Assembly: GCA_910588095.1 (NCBI GenBank)
Contig: CAJUQH010000003.1
Span: forward strand, 62,001 to 126,000
Length of the DNA stretch: 64,000 nt
Direction of reading: 5' to 3'
Origin: an uncultured Eggerthellaceae bacterium
Lineage (GTDB): Bacteria; Actinomycetota; Coriobacteriia; Coriobacteriales; Eggerthellaceae
Both the position numbers and the translations under genes were made by a program. A model generated the notes under the pieces. That model was not told where the DNA came from. It did not search any database and saw only the letters and a list, made by a program, of their open reading frames with translations. This document shows positions 28,111 to 36,180 of this stretch, one piece after another. Within the stretch, counting starts at the first letter, position 1. The number at the start of each line of letters is the position of its first letter.

Positions 28111-28728
28111 TTAGAACGCGGCATCGAAGGGGGCCGAGACGAGCACCTCCACCTGACCGCGAGTGAGCTCGGTCAGCTTCTCTACCAGCGGCTCCTGCGT
28201 GCCGTCGAGCATCCGCAGCGTCATGAGCACCTCCGCGCCGAAATCGGCCCCTTCCACATGGGCCCCGGCGCCTTCCGCGATGCGCACCACCTGCTCATAG
28301 AGGGCGTAGGGCACCTCGGCCACCACATCCACGCAGCGCGACACCACCACGATGCGCGCCGCCTCGATGGCGGCGCGGGTGGTGGCGGTGTAGGCGCGCA
28401 CGAGGCCGCCCGTGCCCAGCAGCGTGCCGCCGAAGTAGCGGGTGACCACCACGGCCACGTCTTCGAGCTGGGCATGCTGCACGGCTTCGAGGGTGGGCAT
28501 GCCGGCCGTGCCACCGGGCTCGCCGTCGTCGGAATAGCGTACGCGACCGCCGCGCAGCACGTAGGCGTACACGTTGTGGCGGGCCATGCGGTGCTCGGTG
28601 CGCACCGCGTCCAGGAAGGCAAGCGCCTCGTCCTCGGTCTGCACGGGGGATATGTGCCCGATGAAGCGGCTCTTCTTCTCCACTATCTCGGCCAGGGCGG
28701 GGGCGGCTATGGTGCGGTAGGCGGCCAT
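28111..28728 (-). CDS. yigZ: YigZ/IMPACT family protein
   Basis: 205 residues from ATG 28728. Family motifs: EKKSRFIGHISPV near the N-terminus, ARHNVYAYVL, YSDDGEPGGTAGMPTLE, and VVVTRYFGGTLLGTGGLVRAYT. Related to the yeast translation regulator IMPACT; bacterial function is poorly defined, probably ribosome or RNA linked. It starts 5 nt after the stop of the ABC-F gene, so the two form an operon with a translation theme. Confidence 0.9.
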   Translation of the reverse strand: MAAYRTIAAPALAEIVEKKSRFIGHISPVQTEDEALAFLDAVRTEHRMARHNVYAYVLRGGRVRYSDDGEPGGTAGMPTLEAVQHAQLEDVAVVVTRYFGGTLLGTGGLVRAYTATTRAAIEAARIVVVSRCVDVVAEVPYALYEQVVRIAEGAGAHVEGADFGAEVLMTLRMLDGTQEPLVEKLTELTRGQVEVLVSAPFDAAF

Positions 28729-28733
28729 GGGCG

Positions 28734-30635
28734 CTAGCCTTCGAGGGCTTCCGCGGCGTCGAGCCAGGCCAGCTCCAGCTCGTCGACCTGGGCCTGGAAG
28801 GCGGCTATCTCGTCTTGCAGCGCGGTGAGGGCCACATAGTCGGAAGGGTCGGCCGCGGCCATCTCGGCCTGCTTCGCCTCGATCTTGCCCTTGAGGGTGG
28901 CCATGCGCTTCTCGGTGGAGGCCATCGCCTTGCGCAGCTCGCGCTGCTGGCCGCCGGAGAGGGCGGGCTTGCCGATGGCGGAAGGCCCTGGTGCGGAAGC
29001 TGTCGTTGAGCCAACGCCTTCCGCGGCGCTGGCACCCGCGCCAGCGCGTGCCGTGCCTCCGGCTCCCGCGTCCTGCGCAGCTCCCCGCGCCGTCGCCCCC
29101 GCGCCGCCGCCCTGGCCAGCCGCCCCCTTGTCGGCCGTGCCCGTGAGCTCCAGGTACTCGTCGATGCCACGCGGCAGGTGGCGCAGGCGCCCGTCGATGA
29201 GCGCGAACTGGTGGTCGGTCACGCGCTCCATGAGCGAGCGGTCGTGCGTGACCAGCAGCAGCGTGCCCGGCCAGGTGTCCAGCAGGCCCTCCAGCGCGGC
29301 CAGCATGTCGGTGTCCAGATCGTTGCCGGGCTCGTCCAAGATCAGCACGTTGGGCTCGTCCAGCAATATGAGCATGAGCGCCAGCCGCCGCTTCTGCCCG
29401 CCGGACAAGCTGCTCACCGGCTCGTTCAGGTCGGCCGCGCCGAACTCCAGGCGCTCGAGCAGTTGGGCGGGGGTCATCTCCTTGCCGTCCAGCATCACGC
29501 GGGCGTTGTAGCGGCCTATCACCTGCCGCACGCGGTCGTCGCCGAAGGCGGCCAGGTTGTCCAAGTGCTGCGACAGCACGGCGAAGCGCACGGTCTGGCC
29601 TATCTTCACGCGGCCGCGCGTGGGCTTCTGCAGCCCTTGGATGACGCGCAGCAGCGTGGTCTTGCCCACGCCGTTGGCGCCCACGATGCCGTAGCGGTCG
29701 CCGGGGCCGATTATCCAATCCACGTGGTCGAGCACGGGGCGCCCGTCGAACTCCACCGTCACGTCCACCAGGTCGACTACCTGCTTGCCCAGCCGCGCCA
29801 TGGCCATGCGCTTGAGCTCCAGCTCATCGCGCAGCGGCGGCACGTCGGCGATGAGCGCCTGGGCAGCCGCCACATGGAACTTGGGCTTGGTGGCTCGCGC
29901 CCGCGCCCCGCGCGACAGCCACGCCAGCTCGCGCCGCAGCGCGTTCTGCCGCTTCTGCTCGGCCAGGGCTGCCAGCCGCTGCCGCTCGACCCGCTGCAGG
30001 ATGTAGGCGGAATAGCCGCCCTCGAAGGGATCCACCGTGCGGTCGTGCACTTCCCACATGCGGGTGCACACCTCGTCGAGGAACCAGCGGTCGTGGGTGA
30101 CCACCAGCAGCACGCCCGCGCCGGGGCGCCAACGCCGCTTAAGGTGCTCGGCCAGCCAGGTGATGGCGCGCACGTCCAGGTGGTTGGTGGGCTCGTCCAG
30201 CATGAGCACGTCCCACTGGCCCACCAGCAGCCGTGCCAGGTCGACTCGCCGGCGCTGGCCGCCCGACAGCGTGCCCACCGGCGCGTCCCAGGCTATGCCG
30301 CCCAGCAGCCCGTCGATTATGTCGCGCACCCGCGCGTTGCCGGCCCATTCGTACTCCGGCGCGTCGCCCACCACGGCGCGCTGCACGGTGTCGGCGTCGT
30401 CCAAGGCGTCGGACTGGCCCAGCACGCCCACGCTCACGGTGCCGTTGCGCAGCACGCGCCCGTCGTCGGGCGGCACGAGCCCGGCCAGCACGCCCAGCAG
30501 CGTGGATTTCCCGTGGCCGTTGCGCCCGACGATGCCGATGCGGTCGCCGTCCTCAACGCCCAGCGAAAGCCCCTCGAACACCCGCGTAGTGGGGTATTCG
30601 AGCGACACCTTCTCGCACCCGAGCACGAACGCCAT
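28734..30635 (-). CDS. ABC-F ATPase (Uup/EttA-like ribosome-associated protein)
   Basis: 633 residues from ATG 30635 (AAGGCAAGG upstream; the longer frame extends into the divergent promoter). Two ATP-binding cassettes: GRNGHGKST, LSGGQRRRVDLARLL, LDEPTNHLD in the first; GANGVGKTT, LSGGQKRRLALMLI, LDEPGNDLD in the second, separated by a basic linker (about 240-310) typical of ABC-F factors that act in the ribosomal E-site. The C-terminus has an Ala/Gly-rich spacer and a coiled coil like Uup. No membrane domain. Role in translation or antibiotic protection inferred from family. Confidence 0.88.
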   Translation of the reverse strand: MAFVLGCEKVSLEYPTTRVFEGLSLGVEDGDRIGIVGRNGHGKSTLLGVLAGLVPPDDGRVLRNGTVSVGVLGQSDALDDADTVQRAVVGDAPEYEWAGNARVRDIIDGLLGGIAWDAPVGTLSGGQRRRVDLARLLVGQWDVLMLDEPTNHLDVRAITWLAEHLKRRWRPGAGVLLVVTHDRWFLDEVCTRMWEVHDRTVDPFEGGYSAYILQRVERQRLAALAEQKRQNALRRELAWLSRGARARATKPKFHVAAAQALIADVPPLRDELELKRMAMARLGKQVVDLVDVTVEFDGRPVLDHVDWIIGPGDRYGIVGANGVGKTTLLRVIQGLQKPTRGRVKIGQTVRFAVLSQHLDNLAAFGDDRVRQVIGRYNARVMLDGKEMTPAQLLERLEFGAADLNEPVSSLSGGQKRRLALMLILLDEPNVLILDEPGNDLDTDMLAALEGLLDTWPGTLLLVTHDRSLMERVTDHQFALIDGRLRHLPRGIDEYLELTGTADKGAAGQGGGAGATARGAAQDAGAGGTARAGAGASAAEGVGSTTASAPGPSAIGKPALSGGQQRELRKAMASTEKRMATLKGKIEAKQAEMAAADPSDYVALTALQDEIAAFQAQVDELELAWLDAAEALEG

Positions 30636-30674
30636 AAGCGCGCCTTGCCTTCCTTCCGTGAACTTCCAAGCTGC

Positions 30675-30684
30675 TACAATTATA
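30675..30684. promoter_or_regulatory. Overlapping divergent -10 boxes of the que operon and ABC-F gene
   Basis: Plus strand TACAAT at 30675-30680 points to queD; minus strand TATAAT at 30684-30679 points to the ABC-F gene. They overlap by two bases, so the two transcripts probably compete. Neither has a strong -35. No preQ1 riboswitch consensus is seen before queD. Confidence 0.4.
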
Positions 30685-30756
30685 CGGCGTGCGCTGCGGA
30701 AGCGCCCCGCGCGCTGCCCGCGCCCCCATTCGCCCCCACCCGAAAGAGGTGTATAT

Positions 30757-31176
30757 ATGTACGGACTCAAGACCGAGAGCAGCTTCGACGCGTCGCATTT
30801 CCTCACCGACTACCACGGCAAGTGCGAGAACCTGCACGGCCACCGCTGGCGCGTGGTGGCTTACCTGGAGGTCGAGCAGCTGCAAGCGGAAGGCACCTGC
30901 AAGGACATGGTGGTGGACTTCGGTGACTTCAAGGCTGCTGTGAGGCAGCTGACCGACCAGCTGGACCATCGCTTCCTCGTGGAGCAGGGCTCGCTGGCAC
31001 CCGACACCCTGGCGTGCCTCGAGCGCGAGGGCTTCAAGCTGCTGGAGATGCCCTTCCGCACCACGGCCGAGAACCTGGCGCGCTGGTTCTTCGACCGCCT
31101 GGCCGAGGGTGGGCTGCCCGTGGCCCAGGTGGACGTGTACGAGACGCCCAACAACTGCGCCTTCTACCGCGCTTAG
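30757..31176 (+). CDS. queD: 6-carboxy-5,6,7,8-tetrahydropterin synthase QueD
   Basis: Second step of queuosine precursor synthesis: dihydroneopterin triphosphate to carboxytetrahydropterin. 139 residues from ATG 30757 (AAGAGGTG upstream). The zinc and catalytic motifs FDASHFL and CENLHGHRW (Cys followed by HxH) and VVDFGDFK, LDHRFL, PTTAEN-like FRTTAENLA mark QueD. First gene of queD-queE-queC-queF. Confidence 0.92.
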   Translation: MYGLKTESSFDASHFLTDYHGKCENLHGHRWRVVAYLEVEQLQAEGTCKDMVVDFGDFKAAVRQLTDQLDHRFLVEQGSLAPDTLACLEREGFKLLEMPFRTTAENLARWFFDRLAEGGLPVAQVDVYETPNNCAFYRA

Positions 31177-31197
31177 CCGATGGGGAAGGGGCCTGCG

Positions 31198-32025
31198 ATG
31201 ATGGTTGAGGACATGCCGGGCGCTGCGGACGCAGCCGCCGCCGCCCCCGCGACCGCGTCCGTCCAAGGCGCGGAAGGGGCCGACCCGCGGCTCACGGTAC
31301 CCACGCTGCTGTCGGTGGCGGAGCGCTTCGTCAGCATCAACGGCGAGGGCCCCGAGGCCGGGCGCCTGGCCGCGTTCATCCGCTTGGCTGGCTGCAACCT
31401 GGCATGCGCCTACTGCGACACGCCCTGGTCGCGCGCGCCCGAATCGGCCACCGAGGTGCTGGAAGCCGCCGAGCTGGCTGCCTGGGCAGCCCAGACCGGG
31501 GCCGGTTGCGTGACGCTGACCGGCGGCGAGCCGCTGCTGCAGCCGGCGCTGCCCGCCCTCGTGCAGATGCTGCTGGCGCTGCCGTTGCGCACCCAGGCCG
31601 GCCAGCCGCTGCGCATCGAGGTGGAGACGAACGGCGCTTGCGACCTGGGGCCGCTGTGCGCGCTGCGCACCCAGGCCGAAGGCGAGGGCTGGGGCGCGGG
31701 CACGCTGGCGTTCACCGTGGACTGCAAGCTGGCCGCCGCGGGCACCGAGGCAGCCGCCGCCATGCTCACCCACAACTACGGGCTGCTCGAGCCGCAGGAT
31801 GCGGTCAAGTTCGTGTGCGGCAGCCGCGCTGACCTCGACCAGGCACGCCAGGTCATCGAGCGGTTCGGCCTGGTCGGGCGCTGCACGGTGCTGCTGAGCC
31901 CCGTGCACGGGCGGCTGGACGCGGCCGCCATCGCCGACTACCTGAAAGAGCATCGCATGGCCGACGTGCGGCTTCAGCTTCAGCTGCACAAGCTCATCTG
32001 GCCCGGCGTGGAAAGGGGCGTGTAA
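31198..32025 (+). CDS. queE: 7-carboxy-7-deazaguanine synthase QueE
   Basis: Radical SAM ring contraction forming 7-carboxy-7-deazaguanine. 275 residues from ATG 31198 (GGAAGGGG 6 nt upstream; 31180 is possible). SINGEGPEAGR, then CNLACAYCD gives C66, C70, C73; LTGGEPLLQ and EVETNGA follow. The first 35 residues are Ala-rich and unlike the family. queC starts one base after the stop codon. Confidence 0.9.
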   Translation: MMVEDMPGAADAAAAAPATASVQGAEGADPRLTVPTLLSVAERFVSINGEGPEAGRLAAFIRLAGCNLACAYCDTPWSRAPESATEVLEAAELAAWAAQTGAGCVTLTGGEPLLQPALPALVQMLLALPLRTQAGQPLRIEVETNGACDLGPLCALRTQAEGEGWGAGTLAFTVDCKLAAAGTEAAAAMLTHNYGLLEPQDAVKFVCGSRADLDQARQVIERFGLVGRCTVLLSPVHGRLDAAAIADYLKEHRMADVRLQLQLHKLIWPGVERGV

Positions 32026-32026
32026 C

Positions 32027-32797
32027 ATGGCTCAAGGATGCATCGCAACGCAAACGGCAGCCCCCGCTGCCGCGGCGGCGCACCGGGCGCTCGTGCTGTG
32101 CTCGGGCGGCTTGGACTCCACGGTGCTGCTGGCCCAGGCGGTGGAGCGCTTCGGCGCGGCCGACGTGCGCGCCCTGAGCATCGCCTACGGGCAGAAGCAC
32201 GCTCGCGAGCTGGAGGCCGCCCGCGCGGTGACCGCCCACTTCGGCGTCAGCCTGCGCGCCATGGACCTGGCGCCGCTGTTCGCCGACAGCAACAGCTCGC
32301 TTCTGGTCCACAGCGCCGCTGCCGTGCCCCAGGGCACCTATGCCGAGCAGCAGGCCCAAGCTCCCGATGCGCCGGTGAGTACCTACGTGCCCTTCCGCAA
32401 CGGGCTGTTCTTGTCGGCCGCCGCGGCCGAGGCCCTGGCCTTGGGCTGCGACGTGCTGTGCTACGGCGCCCATGCCGACGACGCGGCGGGCAGCGCCTAC
32501 CCCGATTGCTCCGAGGCGTTCGTCGGCGCCATGGCCCGCGCCATCGCCGAAGGCACCGGTGGCGCCCTGGCCTTGGAAGCGCCGTTCGCCGCGTGGACGA
32601 AGGCGCGCATCGTGGCCGAGGGGCTGCGGCTCAAGGCGCCTTTCGAGCTCACCTGGTCGTGCTACGAAGGCGGCCAGCGGCCATGCGGCCAGTGCGGCAC
32701 CTGCCTCGACCGGGCGGCAGCCTTCGCGGCCAACGGCGTGGCCGACCCTGCTCTGGACCTCCCGAGCGGCCGCCCCGTCACCGCCCCCACCTTTTGA
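32027..32797 (+). CDS. queC: 7-cyano-7-deazaguanine synthase QueC
   Basis: ATP-dependent conversion of 7-carboxy-7-deazaguanine to preQ0. 256 residues. PP-loop SGGLDSTV (26-33), IAYGQKHARELEAA, YVPFRNGLFLS, AHADDAAGSAYPDC and zinc site SCYEGGQRPCGQCGTC are all present. The variable segment after NSSLL is typical of the family. Confidence 0.93.
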   Translation: MAQGCIATQTAAPAAAAAHRALVLCSGGLDSTVLLAQAVERFGAADVRALSIAYGQKHARELEAARAVTAHFGVSLRAMDLAPLFADSNSSLLVHSAAAVPQGTYAEQQAQAPDAPVSTYVPFRNGLFLSAAAAEALALGCDVLCYGAHADDAAGSAYPDCSEAFVGAMARAIAEGTGGALALEAPFAAWTKARIVAEGLRLKAPFELTWSCYEGGQRPCGQCGTCLDRAAAFAANGVADPALDLPSGRPVTAPTF

Positions 32798-32886
32798 CCT
32801 AGCCCACCTGCGCGACCCTTGCGACACCCCGACCGCCACGACCCTCCACGACCCCACGACCGACGACGCGAGAAGGAGCCTTCCCC

Positions 32887-33360
32887 ATGACTGATTCGCT
32901 TAAGCAGCTCGGCAACGCCACCACCTATCCCACCGACTATGACCCCGCCGTGCTCGAGGCGTTCCAGAACAAGCACCCCGACCGCGACTACTTCGTGAAG
33001 TTCAACTGTCCTGAGTTCACTAGCCTGTGCCCCATCACCGGCCAGCCTGACTTCGCAACGCTCTACATAAGCTACGTGCCCGACCAGCGCATGGTGGAGT
33101 CCAAGAGCCTGAAGCTGTACCTGTTCTCGTTCCGCAATCACGGGGCCTTCCACGAGGACTGCATCAACGTCATCATGGACGACCTCATCGCGCTCATGGA
33201 GCCCCGCTACATCGAGGTATGGGGCAAGTTCCTGCCCCGCGGCGGCCTTTCCATCGACCCGTACTGCAACTACGGCAAGCCGGGCACCCGCTGGGAGGCC
33301 GTGGCGGCCGACCGGCTGGCCAGCCACGACCTTCACCCCGAAAGTATTGACAATCGCTGA
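32887..33360 (+). CDS. queF: NADPH-dependent preQ0 reductase QueF
   Basis: Reduces preQ0 to preQ1, the base inserted into tRNA. 157 residues, short (unimodular) type. FTSLCPITGQPDF contains the nucleophilic Cys; ESKSLKLYLFSFRNHGAFHE is the QueF signature. It is preceded by 89 nt of GACC-rich sequence and a GAGAAGGAG site. The set QueD/E/C/F is complete here; GTP cyclohydrolase, Tgt and QueA/QueG are not in the window. Confidence 0.93.
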   Translation: MTDSLKQLGNATTYPTDYDPAVLEAFQNKHPDRDYFVKFNCPEFTSLCPITGQPDFATLYISYVPDQRMVESKSLKLYLFSFRNHGAFHEDCINVIMDDLIALMEPRYIEVWGKFLPRGGLSIDPYCNYGKPGTRWEAVAADRLASHDLHPESIDNR

Positions 33361-33430
33361 ACGGAAGCCGCCTGCGAGCGGCTGTTCGTATAAACTGGCA
33401 CTGTACGTGTATGCAAGCTCGAAAGGGAAC

Positions 33431-34672
33431 ATGATGGCAGACGAGCAGAAGACCGAGGGCATGAGCGACGAGGCGCTGCAGATGGCAGCCGACGGCGCCG
33501 AGCCCGATACGCATATAGCCGCCGAGGGCACGGGCCCGGTAGCGGAAGACGCCGAGACGGCCCCTGCTGGCGCCGCCATGACCGCCGAGGAAGCCGAGGT
33601 CATCAAGATGGCCGAGCCGGACAAGACGGCCGCCCAGGCCCTGGCTGGCGAAGCCCCAGAGCAACCGGCTCCCGTGGCTGAGCCCTACAAGGAATCTCCC
33701 GGCCCGCAGGACGATTCTGCGGCCGACCGCGCCCGCGTGGCCGCCTACGACGCCCACGACACCTCCGATGGCGGCATCGACCTGGTGGTGGTCATCGTGG
33801 TGCTGCTGGTGGTGCTCGGGTGCCTGGTGGGATCGCTGGCGATGGCCATGAACGCGCCGAAGACCAGCAGCTCCCAGGTGCAGACCAAGGCCGAGCAGGA
33901 AGCCCTTAAGCAGGCCGAGGAAGAGGCTGAGGCCAATCGCATTCCCGAGGCGACGCTGCCCGAGGGCGTGGCCGCCATGGTCAACGGCCAGGAGATACCT
34001 GAGTCCGAGGTGACCGACGTCATCGAGGAAGCCCGCGTTGCCAGCGGCCTGGAGGACAAGGACGCCTGGGGCCAGTGGATGGTGGCCATGGGCATGACGC
34101 CTGACACCCTGCGCGAGAGCATCATCGGCTCGATGGTGGACGAGATGCTGCTGGAGCAGGTCATCGACGAGCTTTCCATCGAGGTGACCGAGCAGGACGT
34201 CGAGGATGCCTACCAGGAGACGCGTGCCCAGTACGGCACCGACGAGGAGTGGCAGCAGGTCCTGCAGATGAACGGCCTGACCGAGGAGACCTACCGCGAG
34301 CAGCTGGTCGACAACGTCGCCCAGCAGAAGGTGGCCGACATCGCCCTTGAGGAATCTGAGAACGCGACCGAGGTCACCGACGACATGGTGCTCGAGAACC
34401 TGAAGGGCTACTACACCGAGTACGCCGAGGCCACCACGCTCGACGAGGTGGATGCCGATATCGCTGACAAGATGCGCTCCATGCTGGAGAACAACGCCCG
34501 CGCCACCGCCTACCAGGAGTACATGAAGGCGAACCGCCAGGAGGCCGACCTCAAGATGTCCAAGATGCCTTCCGACGTGCCCTACATCGTGTTCCTGCTG
34601 CCCTACTACTTCACCGGCATGCTGGAGGAAGCGGGCCTCGAGGTGAGCATCAACGGCGAAGCTGCGGAATAG
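33431..34672 (+). CDS. Membrane-anchored SurA N-terminal-like protein
   Basis: 413 residues from ATG 33431 (GAAAGGG upstream). An acidic Ala-rich cytoplasmic region of about 110 residues, one membrane helix (LVVVIVVLLVVLGCLVGSLA), then an extracytoplasmic domain starting VAAMVNGQEIPESEV and followed by helical EETYREQLVDNVAQQKVAD, which is the SurA/PrsA N-terminal chaperone fold. No parvulin isomerase domain is visible, so chaperone only. Type II topology. It could assist folding of exported proteins, including the surface proteins (inference). Confidence 0.75.
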   Translation: MMADEQKTEGMSDEALQMAADGAEPDTHIAAEGTGPVAEDAETAPAGAAMTAEEAEVIKMAEPDKTAAQALAGEAPEQPAPVAEPYKESPGPQDDSAADRARVAAYDAHDTSDGGIDLVVVIVVLLVVLGCLVGSLAMAMNAPKTSSSQVQTKAEQEALKQAEEEAEANRIPEATLPEGVAAMVNGQEIPESEVTDVIEEARVASGLEDKDAWGQWMVAMGMTPDTLRESIIGSMVDEMLLEQVIDELSIEVTEQDVEDAYQETRAQYGTDEEWQQVLQMNGLTEETYREQLVDNVAQQKVADIALEESENATEVTDDMVLENLKGYYTEYAEATTLDEVDADIADKMRSMLENNARATAYQEYMKANRQEADLKMSKMPSDVPYIVFLLPYYFTGMLEEAGLEVSINGEAAE

Positions 34673-34771
34673 CCTAGCCACCAAGAGCGCGGCTGGCCCT
34701 GTGCTGGCCCAACAGGTTACGGCGCCGCTCGTTGCCGGGCGGCTGAGCCATCGAGCGAAAGGTTCTGGAAC

Positions 34772-35980
34772 ATGGGCAACTGCCTTGTCGCGCAGTCGGG
34801 TGGCCCGACTGCGGTCATCAACGCGAGCTTGGCCGGCGTCATCCGCGCCAACCAGCTGAACCCGGCCTATGGTCGCGTGTTCGGCGGCATCCACGGCATC
34901 GAGGGCGTGCTGGAGGACAAGCTCTACGACCTCACCGAGCTCTCGGGTCGCGAAATAGACCTGCTGAAGCAGACCCCGTCCTCGGCGCTGGGCACCTGCC
35001 GCTACAAGCTGAAGCGCGGCAACGACACCGACTTCGCGCGCCTGGTGGAGGTCATGGACCTGCACGACATCGACGTGATGTTCTACATCGGCGGGAACGA
35101 CTCCATGGACACTGTGGACGCGCTTTCCGAATGGGCCGAGGCCCACGGCGTGACCAAGCGCTTCGTGGGCATCCCCAAGACCGTCGACAACGACCTGGTG
35201 CCCGTCGATCACTGCCCGGGCTTCCCGAGCGCGGCCAAGCTGGCCTGCCAGGTGACCCACGCCACGAGCCTGGACTACGACGCCTACACGCGCCCCGAGG
35301 TGTTCGTGCTGGAGACCATGGGCCGCGACGCTGGCTGGCTGGCGGCCAGCTGCTGCGTTTCGGGCGACGTGGACCTGCTGGTTCTGCCCGAGGTGGATTT
35401 CGACCGCGAGGCGTTCCTGGCCCAGGTGCAGAAGAAGATGGACGAGAAGGGCTCGTGCTACATCGTGGTATCGGAAGGCGCCCACTATGCCGATGGCACC
35501 TACATATCTGCGGGCGACACAGCCGACGACGGCTTCGCCCATGCGGTGCTGGGCGGCGCGGCGCTCACGCTCAAGCAGATGATCGTCGATGCCGGCATCG
35601 CCCCGCGCGGCGTGGTGCAGGACCTCTCGCGCGCGGCGCGGTCGTCGAACTTCGCCCAGTCGCTCGTGGACGTGACGGAGGCCTACGAGCTGGGCATGAG
35701 CGCCCACATGCGCTCGGCCGATGGCGAGTTCACCGGCAAGGTGGTGGGCGTGCGCCGTGGCGTGGGCCCCGATGGCGGATACAACGCCGAGTACTTCGCC
35801 GGCCCGGCCAGCGAGTTCGCGAACTTCGTCAAGGAGTTTCCGGCAGAGTGGGTGCTGCCTGACTACCAGGGCATAACCGACGAGGCGCTGGCGTACTTCC
35901 GCCCGCTCATCGAAGGCGAGCCGAAGCTCATCTACGAAGGCGGCCTGCCGGCGACGATAGAGCCGTTCAACCTGCGCTAG
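34772..35980 (+). CDS. pfp: Diphosphate-type 6-phosphofructokinase
   Basis: Phosphorylates fructose 6-phosphate in glycolysis. 402 residues. The nucleotide/PPi loop is GGND (107-110) and the substrate loop is PKTVDND (135-141); a Lys in place of the Gly of ATP-dependent PFK and Asp in the GGND position are the established markers of PPi-dependent enzymes, so reversible PPi use is predicted. TMGRDAGWLA is also family-conserved. Followed by a terminator at 36001. Confidence 0.85.
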   Translation: MGNCLVAQSGGPTAVINASLAGVIRANQLNPAYGRVFGGIHGIEGVLEDKLYDLTELSGREIDLLKQTPSSALGTCRYKLKRGNDTDFARLVEVMDLHDIDVMFYIGGNDSMDTVDALSEWAEAHGVTKRFVGIPKTVDNDLVPVDHCPGFPSAAKLACQVTHATSLDYDAYTRPEVFVLETMGRDAGWLAASCCVSGDVDLLVLPEVDFDREAFLAQVQKKMDEKGSCYIVVSEGAHYADGTYISAGDTADDGFAHAVLGGAALTLKQMIVDAGIAPRGVVQDLSRAARSSNFAQSLVDVTEAYELGMSAHMRSADGEFTGKVVGVRRGVGPDGGYNAEYFAGPASEFANFVKEFPAEWVLPDYQGITDEALAYFRPLIEGEPKLIYEGGLPATIEPFNLR

Positions 35981-36000
35981 CGCGTTGCTCCTTGTTGATG

Positions 36001-36034
36001 AGGGCCTGCCGCGAGGTGGGCCCTTTCCTTTTTC
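36001..36034 (+). terminator. Terminator after the phosphofructokinase gene
   Basis: AGGGCC (36001-36006) pairs with GGCCCT (36019-36024), followed by TTCCTTTTTC. Confidence 0.7.
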
Positions 36035-36128
36035 GGCCAGCCTCTTGCCGCTCACGCCCGACTTGCGGTTCCTCAGGCCCGCTCAAGCTTTCCGATTGGT
36101 TGCAAAACTCGCGCTCTGCCTGCGAAGA

Positions 36129-36137
36129 TGCTAGAAT
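36129..36137 (+). promoter_or_regulatory. Extended -10 promoter of the recJ-recQ/rel unit
   Basis: TG-C-TAGAAT (36129-36137) is an extended -10, predicted start near 36144. No -35 is needed for this class and none is convincing. Confidence 0.45.
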
Positions 36138-36180
36138 AGGACCCAAGAAGAGACACAATTTAAGTAAGGTTGCCCGCCCT

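Noticed and set aside
30685..30756. preQ1 riboswitch before queD
   Set aside because: The leader is short and lacks the A-rich tail and pseudoknot core of known preQ1 classes.
33194..36055. 953-codon minus-strand frame
   Set aside because: Antisense shadow of queF, the SurA-like gene and the phosphofructokinase, all of which have clear family motifs.
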